Of a stretch of 64,000 nucleotides of DNA, positions 1 through 12,457 are shown one piece after another. The stretch's first letter is position 1; each line of letters starts with the position of its first letter. A model generated the notes under the pieces. It searched no databases, was not told the DNA's origin, and saw nothing but the letters and a program-made list of their open reading frames with translations. Position numbers and translations under genes: made by a program. Origin of the DNA: Sinonovacula constricta (Eukaryota > Mollusca > Bivalvia > Cardiida > Solecurtidae); assembly GCA_007844125.1 (NCBI GenBank), contig CM017565.1, positions 7,638,885-7,702,884 of the forward strand, in the 5' to 3' direction.

Positions 1-2960
1 CTTTTTTTTCTTATGTTGTTAGGATAAAAATATGCAGTGAAACAAGCAACATTGACATTTTAAACCTTTGTTTGCCCAACATAGAAGCAAGATTATTCAT
101 ATACTTTAGACAGAAAAATAAAAAAAAATCTTCGAATGATGTTGAGTTAAATATTAAAGTTTTTTTTTTTTAAAAACACGAACTCGTGAATATGTCAGGT
201 AGAGTAATTAGTGTCATCAATAAGGTCTAACTCAAATAGACATTTGAAATATTACGTAGATTAAACTCACAAGATTAAGTCTATTATTAAGTATGTAAAA
301 AGTGTTTACCAGCTACTGGCTTGAAAGAGTTTTCACACCTTAATAGAGGAATATGTGGAATATTTTTCTTCTTGAATGCTGTCGTACGACTCACAAAGAA
401 ATCAATGCATACATTTGTTCTACTATTAAATATTGCAAAAGTCAGTTAGTGAAATCAGATAATATAGTTGTACATAATAAACTGGCAATGCACATTTTTA
501 AAGTATTTGACAAACGGAAAAGATGTATGCGATAAATGAACAGAAGTTTTGTTTCCTTAAAAGTTATAGAAACTGATTAAGTGGAGTAAAAATGCATCAA
601 CAATGTTTGTTTTATGGCTCCTTATGAAAACAGACTTCTATATAACAAAAAGAAACAAATAAAATTGTGAGTTTTTTTTCTGGAATATATCTGCAAATAA
701 AAAGCTTGTTATGTGCTGGTTTCATTTACCACCAATACATACGGAAGTGTTCACCTCTCTCTGAAATAATGGATTCTGGACGTTAAACAGTCCTACAAAT
801 AGAAATGCCCAAGATAATAAATGATGCACATCTGTTTTAATGCAGTTTTATTGTCGAACATTACTCTTATACAGCCTTTGTTCAGAATTAAACTATAATA
901 AAACCACATAAACTCAGTGGCGCAGTCGGTATAGCAGTAAATTTTCAGACAATAGTTTTTGGACCAAACCCTACAACTAAAACTCTTTATGTTTTAATTT
1001 ATTTACTTTCCATATGGATGGCTATTTAAATATAACGATAAGGTTTCAGTAATATTTGAAGTGGGAACGACTTTTATATCTTGGAATATGTTGAAGTCAT
1101 TGTTGTCAAGAAAAAATGGCTTCAAAGTAATATCAAAACAATCATATGTACACGTATGTTATAAATCAGTACCATACAATGTCCCAATTTCCAAAACTTT
1201 AAATGAAATCATTCAAATAATATTAAGAGACATGGTGTTGTGTATTTTGTTTGACAAAACAATAGCAAAAATAAAACTGTTGAATGCATAATTCCTTTTC
1301 TCAGAGCGACCGACTATTGGTGTTTTTAAACCTTGTGTTAATGCGGATTTAAAATGGAAATATATTTATATTTTTTATATTTTTTATTTTGTGGTTAAAT
1401 TTTTTTTTAGTTCGTGATAAGCCAAAACAAGCTTCTTTATTGGACACTTAGCCACTCGTGACGCTTTATTTCTAGTGACCTCTTAATGGCACAAAAATGA
1501 TCGTATACCAGACCAAAACAACAACATAGTGTTTCTTTAAATGTTTCTTACTTGCTTATTGAGTCATTAAAGTTGGTATGCGACAGTTTGCCTATGTGTC
1601 TAGTATATGTAACAATATCTGATTTCTGTTTGGGGTATTTGCGCATAATTTCCGCAGAAAAAAATACTTCAGTTGTAAGCTTTGACGATTTGCAACAGTA
1701 TTTCATTTTGGGGCAGACAATTCTTTAACCATCACTTAAAATATTAATTCTTTTCAAATCTTTCAATTAGAACGCGTGGAATTCCTGCTAAAATAGACAT
1801 CGACGTCACAGCGGTTGACGCGGATGAGTTAAAACATAAATGGTCTTTTTAGTGGTCCTTAGTCATTTTCTTAGGGAAAAATGGCCAACTGTGCAGCGTG
1901 GCTCACATAGGAAATGCATGTTTGTAATGGCGACTGCGGCGTAATGGTTTACTTTTCAAACAGATGTAGGACATCAATATACAACATTTTGTGAAATTTG
2001 TTCAGGTAACAATGGTTTGTTGTGATATGTAATGAAAATATGTTTGATCTTAACAGTCATATACCACCTTTAACTATTGCATCTCAATAAAAATCTTGAA
2101 AATCATTGAACATTTCATTTGGCCGGCTAGTTTTTACATTAGAAGGACAGTGTTTAAGTACATTAAAACAATTACTGCAATATAGTCTGTTATTTGGCGT
2201 ACGGATATCAGGCACATACGCAATATTAAGTGTTTTTATTATGCTAAGTTCCAGACAGATAATTTGACCATACAGTAAGGCAATGCAAATGAATTTGGCC
2301 AACATGTTATTTTGATTCATGATTAAAGGCTTTCGGTTTGTGAAATAAATGAAACTGAATGAAATAACTGTATTAAGGAAGAAGGCTACAATAGCGTTAA
2401 AATCTTGTAATCCGGTAATTGCTGACTTTTAAAACCTTTTTATAATCGTTTTTACAAAAATAGAGTCAGCGACAACAATTACATTTAATTCGCGTTGGGT
2501 TTTTTTGTACTTTCGAACACAAAAAGTTCACGACGAGCATCACGCAATATCGCCATATTATTGGATTCACCAATAAAGACGCTTTCTCATTTGTGTCATT
2601 TAACGGCAGAGACATGGAATAATTCGTCATCATTTTTTGATTAACTGCTCAGTATTAAATTCAGACAAGAATTGATAAACATCATCAGAGGGTAGGGGTT
2701 TATACAAATTTTGAAATAGAGATACATAATTTCAAATTCTTTGACGCTTGACGCACATTTGGACCTACTTAGTTATGTCATCTAAAAATATATATACATT
2801 TTTTTGTTTTCTTTTTGTTTGTTTTTGTTGTTGTTATTTTTTGCAAAAGAGAAACAAATGCTACTAGGCACATTACCGACATCAAATGTCTTCACAATGA
2901 TTTTATTTTTCATAATCTCATCTATGCTCATGTCGATAACATGACGTTAAAATTACAGGA
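1..2960. other. A+T-rich non-coding DNA
   Basis: Apart from the possible SINE remnant at 915-990, I see no gene, RNA or ordered repeat here. Open frames are short, start in A+T-rich sequence and look like chance. A slightly G+C-richer patch near 1780-1950 has no convincing reading frame. Confidence 0.5.
915..990 (+). repeat. Possible tRNA-derived SINE remnant
   Basis: TGGCGCAGTCGG (918-929) resembles a tRNA A box and D arm. About 40 bases on, GGACCAAACCCTAC stands where a B box would be, but it is decayed. The layout and spacing suit the tRNA-like head of a SINE. No tRNA can be folded, so it is not a functional tRNA gene. It could also be a chance match. Confidence 0.35.
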
Positions 2961-2974
2961 ACAGTCATTTGGAA

Positions 2975-3060
2975 TTTAGTTTGAACGAGATAGTCCGGTG
3001 GTTGGACGTCGGACTCCGGATTACGGGTTCCGTGGTTACAACCTTTTTTGTTGCCGATAT
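2975..3060 (+). repeat. tRNA-derived SINE head
   Basis: An A-box-like stretch (TAGTCCGGTGGTTGGACG, near 2990) is followed about 30 bases later by a B-box-like GTGGTTACAACC and a run of T, which suits a pol III unit. It is much richer in G+C than its surroundings. The B box departs from GGTTCGANTCC, so the copy is probably dead. The body after the head cannot be delimited. Confidence 0.5.
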
Positions 3061-3753
3061 TTTTTTACTTACATTTGCTTAGAATCATTCCACTCCACGA
3101 AGATGCATAAATCATTATTTAGAATGGGTAAAATTGAATGTCTAAGGCTCGAGTGACAAAGTGGAATACATTCCTTTTACTTCTAGACACATATTTAACT
3201 CATAATGAATCAATAACTGGCTGACAGAAGTTGTAATCTAAGTGAATAGAACCATAAAAACGGAAGTATGGTATTGATGTTCATCAACAGTCTAGTAATT
3301 GACACTCCAAACGTTTACAAACATTTAATGATACATTAGGAAGAACTGGCATCGCACGTATTATTACAGGAGACGTATAATGATTTTGTACCGCTCTACG
3401 AATAGTACCAATTACCTATACATTAACACAATCAGAAAATTGATAATTATGATATGTTTTACTTCCAAGTCGATCTTAAACTTTGGTTAAACACGATCAA
3501 TATGATTAGACGAATCAGTAAGTTCAGAGACCATTGAACATGTTGCTCCATGTGATGCAAACTCTAAGCTACTGTTACAGCGGTATTAGTCAGATAAATT
3601 GTTTATCATTAATACCTTAAATATATATTTAAGTCTAAAATCAAAAGGCCAAACGTCCTGTGATTTAAATTAACAACTACAACAATAAAAGCAATAACAG
3701 AGTCATCAACAACAATAATAACAAGCAGCAGAATATGAAATCAATAATGGCTA

Positions 3754-3754
<1 letters not shown>

Positions 3755-3821
<67 letters not shown>

Positions 3822-3841
3822 ATTATTATTATTATTATTAT
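3755..3841. repeat. Compound microsatellite (ACT)n-(ATT)n
   Basis: About 22 uninterrupted ACT units end near 3820 and pass directly into about seven ATT units. A short TAC/AAC-rich stretch before it (3670-3750) looks like degenerate triplet repeat. The open frames across it are products of the repeat. Confidence 0.95.
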
Positions 3842-5770
3842 TGACTATGTAGCCAATATGAGTAGTTCTTGAGACCTTACCATTGTGTGGTGTCCGAAAA
3901 TAATGAAAAAGAAAGCAGTTATAAAAAGCTGAGTTAGTTAAATATGGAAAACGACATACTAAAATTGATGATAGACTGTTAGTTTTATATGCTAATAGTA
4001 TTAGTATGATATGACTTAAAATATACAATGGAATAAGTAAATGGAACGAATAAACATTTTATATGGATTTTGATAGTTACCATGAAAGGTATGGGACCTG
4101 AATACAGTAATTAAAGAAAACAGTTTAAGGGGAAAACACGACCATAAATAAGTATTCGTAGTTTTAATAAAAATGTACATTAATGTGTTCCAAATGACCA
4201 ATACATTTTTTAGAAAAATAGAGTTAAGTATAATTGTTGGACTTTCAAAATAAGACCGTCAACATTGACATTTACTACCGCCCGTGCAGTATTTCGTTAT
4301 TATATAAACTAATACCAATATATTTTATGACTTATTCTAATAGCCCACACCCATGTGCGTCTTTTAACATGGTCAATATCATGGTCGTATAAAAATGTTC
4401 TACTTTTTACATAGCAATTACAATCCATGACGAACTAAAGCCACTAGTTTAATGTACCTTATAGTACATTAGGAGATGTTACCACTGTAGAACATTAAAT
4501 CGACAGAAGATCCGACTGAGGGGTTTACTGGTATCCGTTTTAACAAAGCTCTTACCTCGTACTTGTGCGTATTTTCGCAATACCAAACATTGAAAAGTAA
4601 ACATCAGTTTGTACCAAAACAATCAGTGATTACATGTACGTACACATTAAATATCCAAGCAAAGAAAGCACATCTAGCTGTAGAGAAGTTAAGTGAAACT
4701 GGCCTAAATATATTTTGAAACTGGCGATTAATCGTATAAACACGTGTTGTGCTTGTAAGAATAAAATGCAGATGTATCGTTCTTATGACAAGAGATTTTC
4801 TTTCTACGTTGATAACAAACTTGTCAATAAACTATACATATATGTATATATATCTTTTAAATTAGACTCAATATTCACCATTATTAATTAACTTCAATTT
4901 CAACTTTGAATATTAATATTTTGTATTTATACACCTTTGCTGTTTGTTTGCAATCACGCGAGATTAATAGGGAGTTCATACTTAATAACCATAAGAAAAA
5001 TTATTTATAAGTGTGCCTCTCAAATTACAGACTCTTTTGTCACAACAAAAGACTGTTGGCATTAAAAAGCATTTGTTCATAATTTAAGAATGCACTTTTT
5101 GTCCTAACGAAATGCAATGGTTGTAACATTTAGAACAAACATTTATCTAAAATATTTACATTGAGTGACGTACAAAACAAATAATTAATCTTAATGAAAT
5201 ATTTTGTCCTAGGTTTATTATTGGCCTTTTTTGGCTTTGTTATTGTAAATCGGCTTCTTCTTAATTATCATACAACTACTAGCTTGCATATCATCATATT
5301 CAGGATTTCTGTCTCTAACCAAGTACTGACTTAACGGCTTAGCAGCCAGTTTTACTCAAGAAGCTTGGTGACTGTAAAGAAGACACTTTGTTCCCAAAGC
5401 GATTCAAGTTGATATATGTTCAGCCAAATTCAATTTTGGCCCCGTGTTTTGAAGAGCCAATGTGTGCAAAATAATTTCGTTATTACTTCATGTTTAACAC
5501 GACGTCTTGTGGTTTCTGAATAATCCAGTCACATCAAGGTATGATATATTTTACCAAACTCAGAACAATGAACTAGCATTGAAATTATTGAATAGTTCTT
5601 GAAAATTTGAAGAAGATGAGGGCGTGGACCTTATGTTAGTGTGGTGTACCACCCAATTTTCACCCTTATTAAGAACATTGACGTAAATTGCCAATAATGA
5701 CTAGTATTCCGTAACGACTTCAAGGCAATATGGTTAAATATTAACAGACTTTGTGATTTTGATTATTTGG
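3842..5770. other. A+T-rich non-coding DNA
   Basis: Only the repeat fragment at 4474-4590 stands out. The remaining frames are short and low in complexity, and no RNA gene or promoter was recognised. Confidence 0.45.
4474..4590 (-). repeat. Hairpin-core repeat, degenerate core fragment
   Basis: Read against the better copy at 32780-32890, this stretch keeps the order of the core: a decayed hairpin, then TCCGACTGAGGGGTTTACTG, then a match to the segment that reads 'acagagctctaacctcgcac' in good copies. It is diverged and isolated. Neither the tail nor the head of the repeat is visible. Confidence 0.5.
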
Positions 5771-5773
5771 CAG

Positions 5774-5957
5774 AGTTGTCCTACCTTACTTCTGACCATA
5801 CAGAAATGCTTGCCAATCTCAGCCAAGTAAAAACGTTTCACATTGGTAGAAATAGCCTATTGCACCAATATGCTCATTTAAAAAAGCAAATCCTTAACCG
5901 ACGACCTAAGGTGACGCTGTTTCTTGTAACGACTGAGAGTTTCTTCCTCGGGTATAG
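5774..5957 (+). CDS. Candidate internal exon, product unknown
   Basis: A stretch of about 184 bases stays open in one frame. It begins after an acceptor-like sequence (T-rich, ending TTTGGCAG at 5773) and ends at a donor-like ATAG|GTAAAA (5957/5958). The translation (for example SDHTEMLANLSQVKTFHIGR) is of mixed composition with reasonable codon use, unlike the low-complexity frames around it. I recognise no domain. A single exon with no identified partners is weak evidence, and a chance open frame between chance splice sites remains quite possible. Confidence 0.25.
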
Positions 5958-8900
5958 GTAAAAACACTTTTCTGAACTCCTCTCAGTATTTTTCTGCCAA
6001 CGTTCTACGTAATTGGTGTGCAGCCTAAGATTTATGACAATCATAGTTTAATCTATCTTAAAGGGAAATAACTTTGCTTTAAAGGAAGTATTCAATTCAA
6101 AGAAGTTTCTATTTTGCATTGCTAAGTTAATCAAAAATATATTTTGTATACACGATTTTATACTATTTATGGTGTTTTACAATCATATTTAACAGCTTAA
6201 ATAAACAATGGCAACAACAACCTAACCGAGTATTTGCAAACATATTTTATGGGTTACACACAACATGCTTTTAATGATTCACAAAACTGTATTTGTTTAT
6301 TTTAATAAAAAGAGTGATTTGTCAACAATATTTAATTGTGGTGTTAAAACGTTAATAATCTTAGATGTCTTTGTTTTTTCGTCTAAATGTATTTTATATA
6401 TCAACATACCTTGTTAATTAAAGCTCAAGAACATTGAATATATCTCTTTTTTGTAAAATAGTTTATTAACAGTGATATTTCATGTTTAGAAAGATCTACC
6501 TCATTTGGCCAAATCGAATGTTTTTTGTACACCGCTGTTAAGCAGATTTTGATAATTCAGTTTTAATTCAGTTTTAGAGATCTATTGGTAAACTAGTTTT
6601 AAGCACCGCAGTCTGTTCTGTCGACCGATCTATCAAAGGCTGTAATGTGTTTTTCTTTATTTGTGTATATTTATTATCTCGCATTAATGGTTTGTAATCA
6701 TTTACCTGTTAATCGTTTTGCGCATTGAGACATGGTATTGCATCAAGTTTTAATTCAAAGTTAAACAAGAATCTTCCTGAAAGCACATCAAAAATATGGA
6801 TTGGCGAATAAAATGCACTATAGAAAATTGTGACATTAATTTGAATCAGATAAGCTACAGTTTGACAAAAATAAATATTTTACCATTCAGCGACTCATTA
6901 ATTTCTTTCCGAATGCATACATAACTTTAATCAATGCCTAGCACGACTTATTGTTCCAAGATATCATGAAAGTTAGTGCACTTAAAGGATCAATTTAGAT
7001 TTAAATGCTGATCATAAATACCATTTAAGCAAAGAACGACATTAATGTTTCCATTAAGAACCCGGTATAAGAATGTAATCAATTATTGAATCATTAATAT
7101 TAAATTATATGAATACAGTCAGAATAATGTAAGAAATAAAATTGTCGAACATTCAGTGGCATTTATAAATGGGTCTTATTTGAGTCTGCAAGAACCCCCG
7201 AAGCCTTACCGTGACTTTTATTTCCTACCTAATGCCTTTTCATAAGCTTGCATATGTAAACTTCTTACACAAATGTTAATGCAAATTAATAACAAAAGAA
7301 ATATGTATACAGGTACTATAATTTAAGTTAAACGTTTCGTTTTTTTTACATGTTCCGAAGCAAATACTTTCATCAGTGTTATTTTTAATTAATAGAAAAC
7401 GCTTCACAAATCGTTATTTGAACGCGAATGTAATTAAAGCCCTTGTTAATTTTGCAATAAATTTGTTTGTCGCATGATTGTAACAACTGTTTTGTTTTTA
7501 TGTTAGAAAAAACAACGATGCTCCTACAACAACAGTAATACGGCCATGATAAAGTTTATAATTTAAAGACACTTTAAATCGAATTGTATTTAAATAGAAA
7601 TGACTGCGTTTAAGGCGAGCTTATACGCAAAATAATTTACAGAGGTCTGAATTGCCAATGTTTAACAAAAGAATGTTCACACGCCATCACTAAAGAAAAG
7701 AATAAAATAATTGTAATGGATCATTTTTGCACATCTTTACAAAAAAGGTTACTAGCTTAAGCGATGGGTAAGATGCAGATACTTGCAAAATTAAGCGATG
7801 GGTAAGAGAAATGAAAGCATAGTTTTGGTGGAGTCAGTATATTTCTTGTGTAATATAAAATGTATATACCAACTCTAGTAATTTGTTGACATTTATATTA
7901 TTCGACACAAACCAATACTGGTGATTTATATTAAAATAGTTTCAACTTACAAGTTTACCATATTGTTATTGTGCTTACGTAATATCTTTGGTATGTCCAT
8001 ATTAGCATTGTGTGCAGTTTGATGCGGTAAAAACTTTCTTAAGTCTACGATTTGTGTTTTGCTAGCCATTTTCAGTCAATAACTAGACCATTTAGTGTTA
8101 AAATTTTAACGCATTGCATTAACAATTCTTTTCACAATATTTCTTATTAACGAACAAGTACTTCAGCCGTATCAATCCGTTTGAATAGATATAAATTGCA
8201 GGTCGTTTTCTCATATGTCGCCATTAAAGTCTGTGCGTAAACGTCGTCTTTATCTAGAATGATCGTCCAAATAACTTCAGTTGTAAAATATCGTCGTAAA
8301 AGAATATAGACGCTCAGCAGGTAATAATGTGGCGGAGAAACAGTCACGATGTCTGAAATAAATGTCTGCTTAAGGTTGATCGAACAAAATATTCTTAAAC
8401 ACTTAATCATATTAAATGCAAAAAACTAACCAGTTACTTGTGATAAGATAATAAAATGATAGTTTGGTATATATCAATTAAGTTAATATTTAAATCTGTA
8501 TAGTTTGTATTTTATCGGAAGGTATGCAGACACGTCTGTCGAAATCTGTTTCAAGGCTTCTACATCTAATACGCACCTAATGTACAGTAATATTCGCAAA
8601 GACAACTTAATGAATGCAAATAACCAGTCAGTAAAGGACGTTATCTTTTCTTAAAAGAAAACGTATTTTCCATGGCAATGATATCTACCGTTTACTTGTC
8701 AATGGTAGCTAAGCAGTTCCAACAAGGATGCATAGCATAAATTATATAGTCGCATTATAAAAGCTTAAACTTAATTTTATGCATCTATACTATTTAAAAT
8801 ATATATAAATCTATTTATCTATTGAAAATTATATTCAAACTACAAAACCCCATGGAAAAATTAATATATTCGGCTTTTAAGTTAACTTTTCCAGTGGTAG

Positions 8901-9440
8901 CTTAGAACAGCATATAAAAAATAAAGACAAAATCAACTTAACATTCAATAAAAAGTATTTATGTAAATTAGCACTGTCCATGTTTATCATTGTTTTATTC
9001 ATGACTGTGACAATTAACTTATCGATCAAGACCCTATGTCAGTTCAATACCAGATAACGATATGATTATGTCCATTCTACTGCAAACCGCATTCCTTCGA
9101 AGGTCGTCCGAAATGTTTAGATATGGTGTGGCCACTTGACCAAGCCTAATCCATTTCCAGGTTTATTTCTATTAATTCAGGAATCTAGGACAGGACTTTT
9201 AACTAACAAAGAACCCGGGAACTTTAATTAAATGTGTAGATAGGCTAAAAATCCAATCAGTGAGAAAACAAATGCGGCTCTTGAGGTTAATTTACCAAGT
9301 CTTAGCAATTGCAAAGGTATTTACAAATAGATCTGGATCACGACAATACCTTACCAATTGATCGAGAAGCCCCAAACCTCCCCTCCTCATAGCTGGCACT
9401 CTCTTGCGCGTAGTGTATGCATCCGGCGACTATGTCCCTA
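5958..9440. other. A+T-rich non-coding DNA
   Basis: It contains one decayed hairpin-core fragment (6590-6650). A small duplication of TTAAGCGATGGGTAAGA lies near 7757 and 7791. No gene or RNA was recognised. The 87-codon - strand frame at 8147-8410 has no recognisable domain and looks like chance. Confidence 0.45.
6590..6650 (+). repeat. Hairpin-core repeat, degenerate core fragment
   Basis: AGTTTTAAGCACCGCAGTC, then a decayed inverted partner and TCAAAGGCTGTAA, follow the order of the core seen at 37400-37455. Only the core is recognisable. Confidence 0.5.
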
Positions 9441-9496
9441 CCAGTAAGAAGAAGCGCCTCGTGAGGCCATTTTAGTCGATTCCTAGCAAATCACCA

Positions 9497-9747
9497 ATGC
9501 CTTTCGACTATTCCAATGTTCGTACAAAGGCCTTTCTATTGACCGAGAGGACCAGAAAAAAACATCCATGGCGGAAGCTGCTACCCCTCTAGTACATAAA
9601 CTTATCAGGAGAGCAAAGAACCCCAACATTAAGACGACGCATGCGTCTTTTGATGTGCTTTTAACCATCTTTGCCATTTGTAAGGATTTCTTTTACTTAC
9701 TTGGCGATCTTGAACATGCCCGTCGACAAACTACTGCCGTAGCGTAA
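9497..9747 (+). pseudogene. Coding-like stretch with a frameshift, unknown
   Basis: In a locally G+C-richer block (about 9350-9750), two + strand frames join across a run of seven A (9555-9561). The first runs from ATG 9497 to the A run. The second continues from about 9562, past the in-frame ATG at 9568, to TAA at 9745. The second part reads MAEAATPLVHKLIRRAKNPN and onward for 59 residues with balanced composition. A single-base loss in the A run would explain the break. I do not recognise the protein; a mobile-element fragment is as likely as a host pseudogene. The opposite strand also has a 64-codon frame, so which strand is coding is uncertain. Confidence 0.3.
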
Positions 9748-9749
9748 CT

Positions 9750-11425
9750 TGTAGATTCTTTCACCGTGACGTACAGCACGTATGATATTAAACGGTCACG
9801 TATATTGGATCATAGTAAAAACTACTTACATTGAGCCTAATCGTAAAGTACATTAATGGTATAGTATGACAATCATAGTATAACTTATCAATAATTAACC
9901 ATTTATTGAAAAACAACTTGGTTTTCCTAGAGAGAAACATTTTTGGGGACCGGAATTTGCACTGGCCGATTATGGTACACCATGAACTTTGCATGTTTTG
10001 GTAATATAATTTAAAATATTTGCAAGCTATCTAATAAAGACTCAGATATTTAACGTGTTAAACTCTACTCCTATATAACTTCGCTTTATTGAAAACGTTG
10101 TACCTTAGGTTAAGTAATGCCACTTTTGCAATGCACATTCAAGTTGCTGTCTACACTACCTGAAAGTGACAAAGAAAAGCTACTTAATTATCGGGGAATC
10201 TTGGTTGCCAATCAACGCAAAGACATTTCATTGTTAATCTTACATCAAATAAGTTGCAAGTCAATAGGCTGAGCAAATGTTCGTGGAATTATCATCGCAT
10301 ATTAAAGTGTGTCTTTTTTCTTTCTGACAGAACTTTGTATAAAATGTATAAACATAAAAAATGACCATAAAGTGGAAATGAAAATGAACAAGTGCTCGAC
10401 ACGTGTAATGTAAAAAATGTCGATGGCATCAGGGATGGGTTGAGTTAGAGAAGATCGCATACACTGGTTGATTTGACATGTTAGAGGATATTAATTAACG
10501 TACCTAAATAATTTACACAGGTAATTTTCCCAAGTACAAATTTTATTCGAAATATGGAAAGATATAGGTTTAAAACAAATAATACGTGAGCAGAAAGTAT
10601 TTCTGGTATGTAGCATTAAGTCATTCGATCTAAAGAAATTGTAACTCTGCACGTTTCCAATATTTTGCTAAAATGTCTTACTAAACATTCGAGAGCGAAA
10701 CCGGTTAAAGAAATAACTAATTGTCCTCAAAACTCAACACAATCCAAAGTATTTTCTTGACGTTTGAGTCAATATATGAGTCGGATTCCATGCATTCCTG
10801 AATATTGCTGATATTCTATGAAAAAAATCTAACGCTTAAAACAGTGTTTTTCTTCTTCTGAATAAAACTTTTGCACTTTAAGCAATCGATGTGTGAAGTC
10901 AAACTACGGATTCCTTTCTACGGAAGCGTGAATCTTACCTTTAGATTACGCCACTCCTCATACTGAAAAGAAAATCACGTTCAAAATTATTCAAAGTAAT
11001 AAATTAAATGTTCAAGGAATTAGACCAGTTAAACTTTGTTTTAGACAGATGGTATATTTCTCTCTTTGTTTAATATATTGTTTATTGTAACAAAACGTGT
11101 TTTAATAATAAAATACATTTTGTCGTAAAACCTTTTTCCAGGAATTGATTAATGTTGTGTCACAATAACAAATAAGATTGCAGGGAAAATTGTTTTTCTT
11201 CTACAATGAATTGTAAGTTCATGTATCTTATAGTATGGAGCAACTAAAGAACAACAAATAGGACGTGCCATTTGATTTACGTAGAATGTTCAGGCATGCT
11301 CGTTTCTAATACGTATTTAACGTTTATAAAATAGGCAGTCTATGTTGAACGTCAACAGGTTGGAAGCCCTACTTAAAACAAGAACAACTCACAGCTTAAA
11401 CGTTTCTTAAACGTTTCTTTAAAAG
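9750..11425. other. A+T-rich non-coding DNA
   Basis: I see no gene, RNA gene, ordered repeat or convincing regulatory site. Reading frames are short on both strands. Confidence 0.45.
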
Positions 11426-11429
11426 GACC

Positions 11430-11635
11430 TGGAAGGTGAAAAGGTGACAACCTTTTTATTCGACAAAGGCACAGAAAGTATTTGTAACAGTGACAAAAAA
11501 GAGACGAAACATTACACACGTGAATAAACCATCAACAAAAGTAAAAACAACATGTACCGCCTTGGAATTGTCAATCGGCAAAGGCCCGTCTTAGATGCTT
11601 AAACCTGGTTTAGTGCTTTAACATCGGCTATCCTA
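11430..11635 (-). repeat. Hairpin-core repeat, family I 3' body
   Basis: Reading from high to low coordinates gives the decayed hairpin, then CAATTCCAAGGCGGTAC, a segment like 'gtgttatgtctcgtctctg', and the 'tgcctttgtc' region. This is the order found in the copies at 33900-34080 and 37410-37600. The 5' head is missing. Confidence 0.6.
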
Positions 11636-11914
11636 ATGGTTTTATTAACAGACTCACAGTGTATATGAATTATTACATAAAACAGTAGGAGACATTCAAG
11701 TTTGGACTCACTAGTATGATTCATCTTACAGTAGACCCATGTGTAAGTGTATGTTTTGTAGGCCATCATAATTAAGATAATTTTACAGAGCAGAACATGT
11801 TGATTTATAATAAAAAATAATGAAATGTGAAATAACTGTCAGAAGACGACAGTTGTGGTGTGTTTAAATAATGTGTAGACAAGCTTCATATGGTAAATAC
11901 ATGAACATCTCGGT

Positions 11915-12055
11915 AAGGGCCTTAGAATTCTCCGACCGCCGCTACTTGTAGCGGGGTAAGAACCCTCCCAGAGTTGCCCACCTGTTTGCCGTGGGTGGGG
12001 ACACTGTAATCATTGTGACGAGAGGATCCTGGTGGTTGAGCCATTTTGGCCTGTC
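11915..12055. repeat. G+C-rich insert, unclassified repeat
   Basis: A sharply bounded G+C-rich stretch in A+T-rich DNA contains a small hairpin (CCGCTACTTGTAGCGG, about 11941-11956) and a CCACC/GGTGG pair. It passes into a short AAATG-type tail (about 12060-12078). Such tails are common at the 3' ends of retroposons, so a SINE or a LINE end on the + strand is possible. I do not recognise the family. Confidence 0.35.
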
Positions 12056-12457
12056 ATAAAAAATGAAATGAAATTTAATTTTGGTAACACACTACTTTGG
12101 TCCTAAGTTGTGGTGTAGATAGGCGGTATGCAGGTCATATATTACCACCGGCTTATCATGGGTCACCTGCGACTCCATTTTTTACACAATTGACTTTCCT
12201 CTATTTCTTCCTTCTCTTAATTAACCGTGTTAAGCATATTATCGGTTTAAATTGTCATCTTTCTTAACTTTACCTTGATGTCAGTCTGGTTAATGGACCA
12301 GTATGACATATTTTATACTTTTTAAGTATCTATCAGAGTAGAGCATAGTATCACTGACGTTGGGAGGTTGGAGATCCAATCCCGAAAGGCGTCCCCTTGT
12401 TGTGCTCCGTGGAGGGTGGTGAGCCAGGATGTAGAAATTAAAAACCCAAACCTCCCT

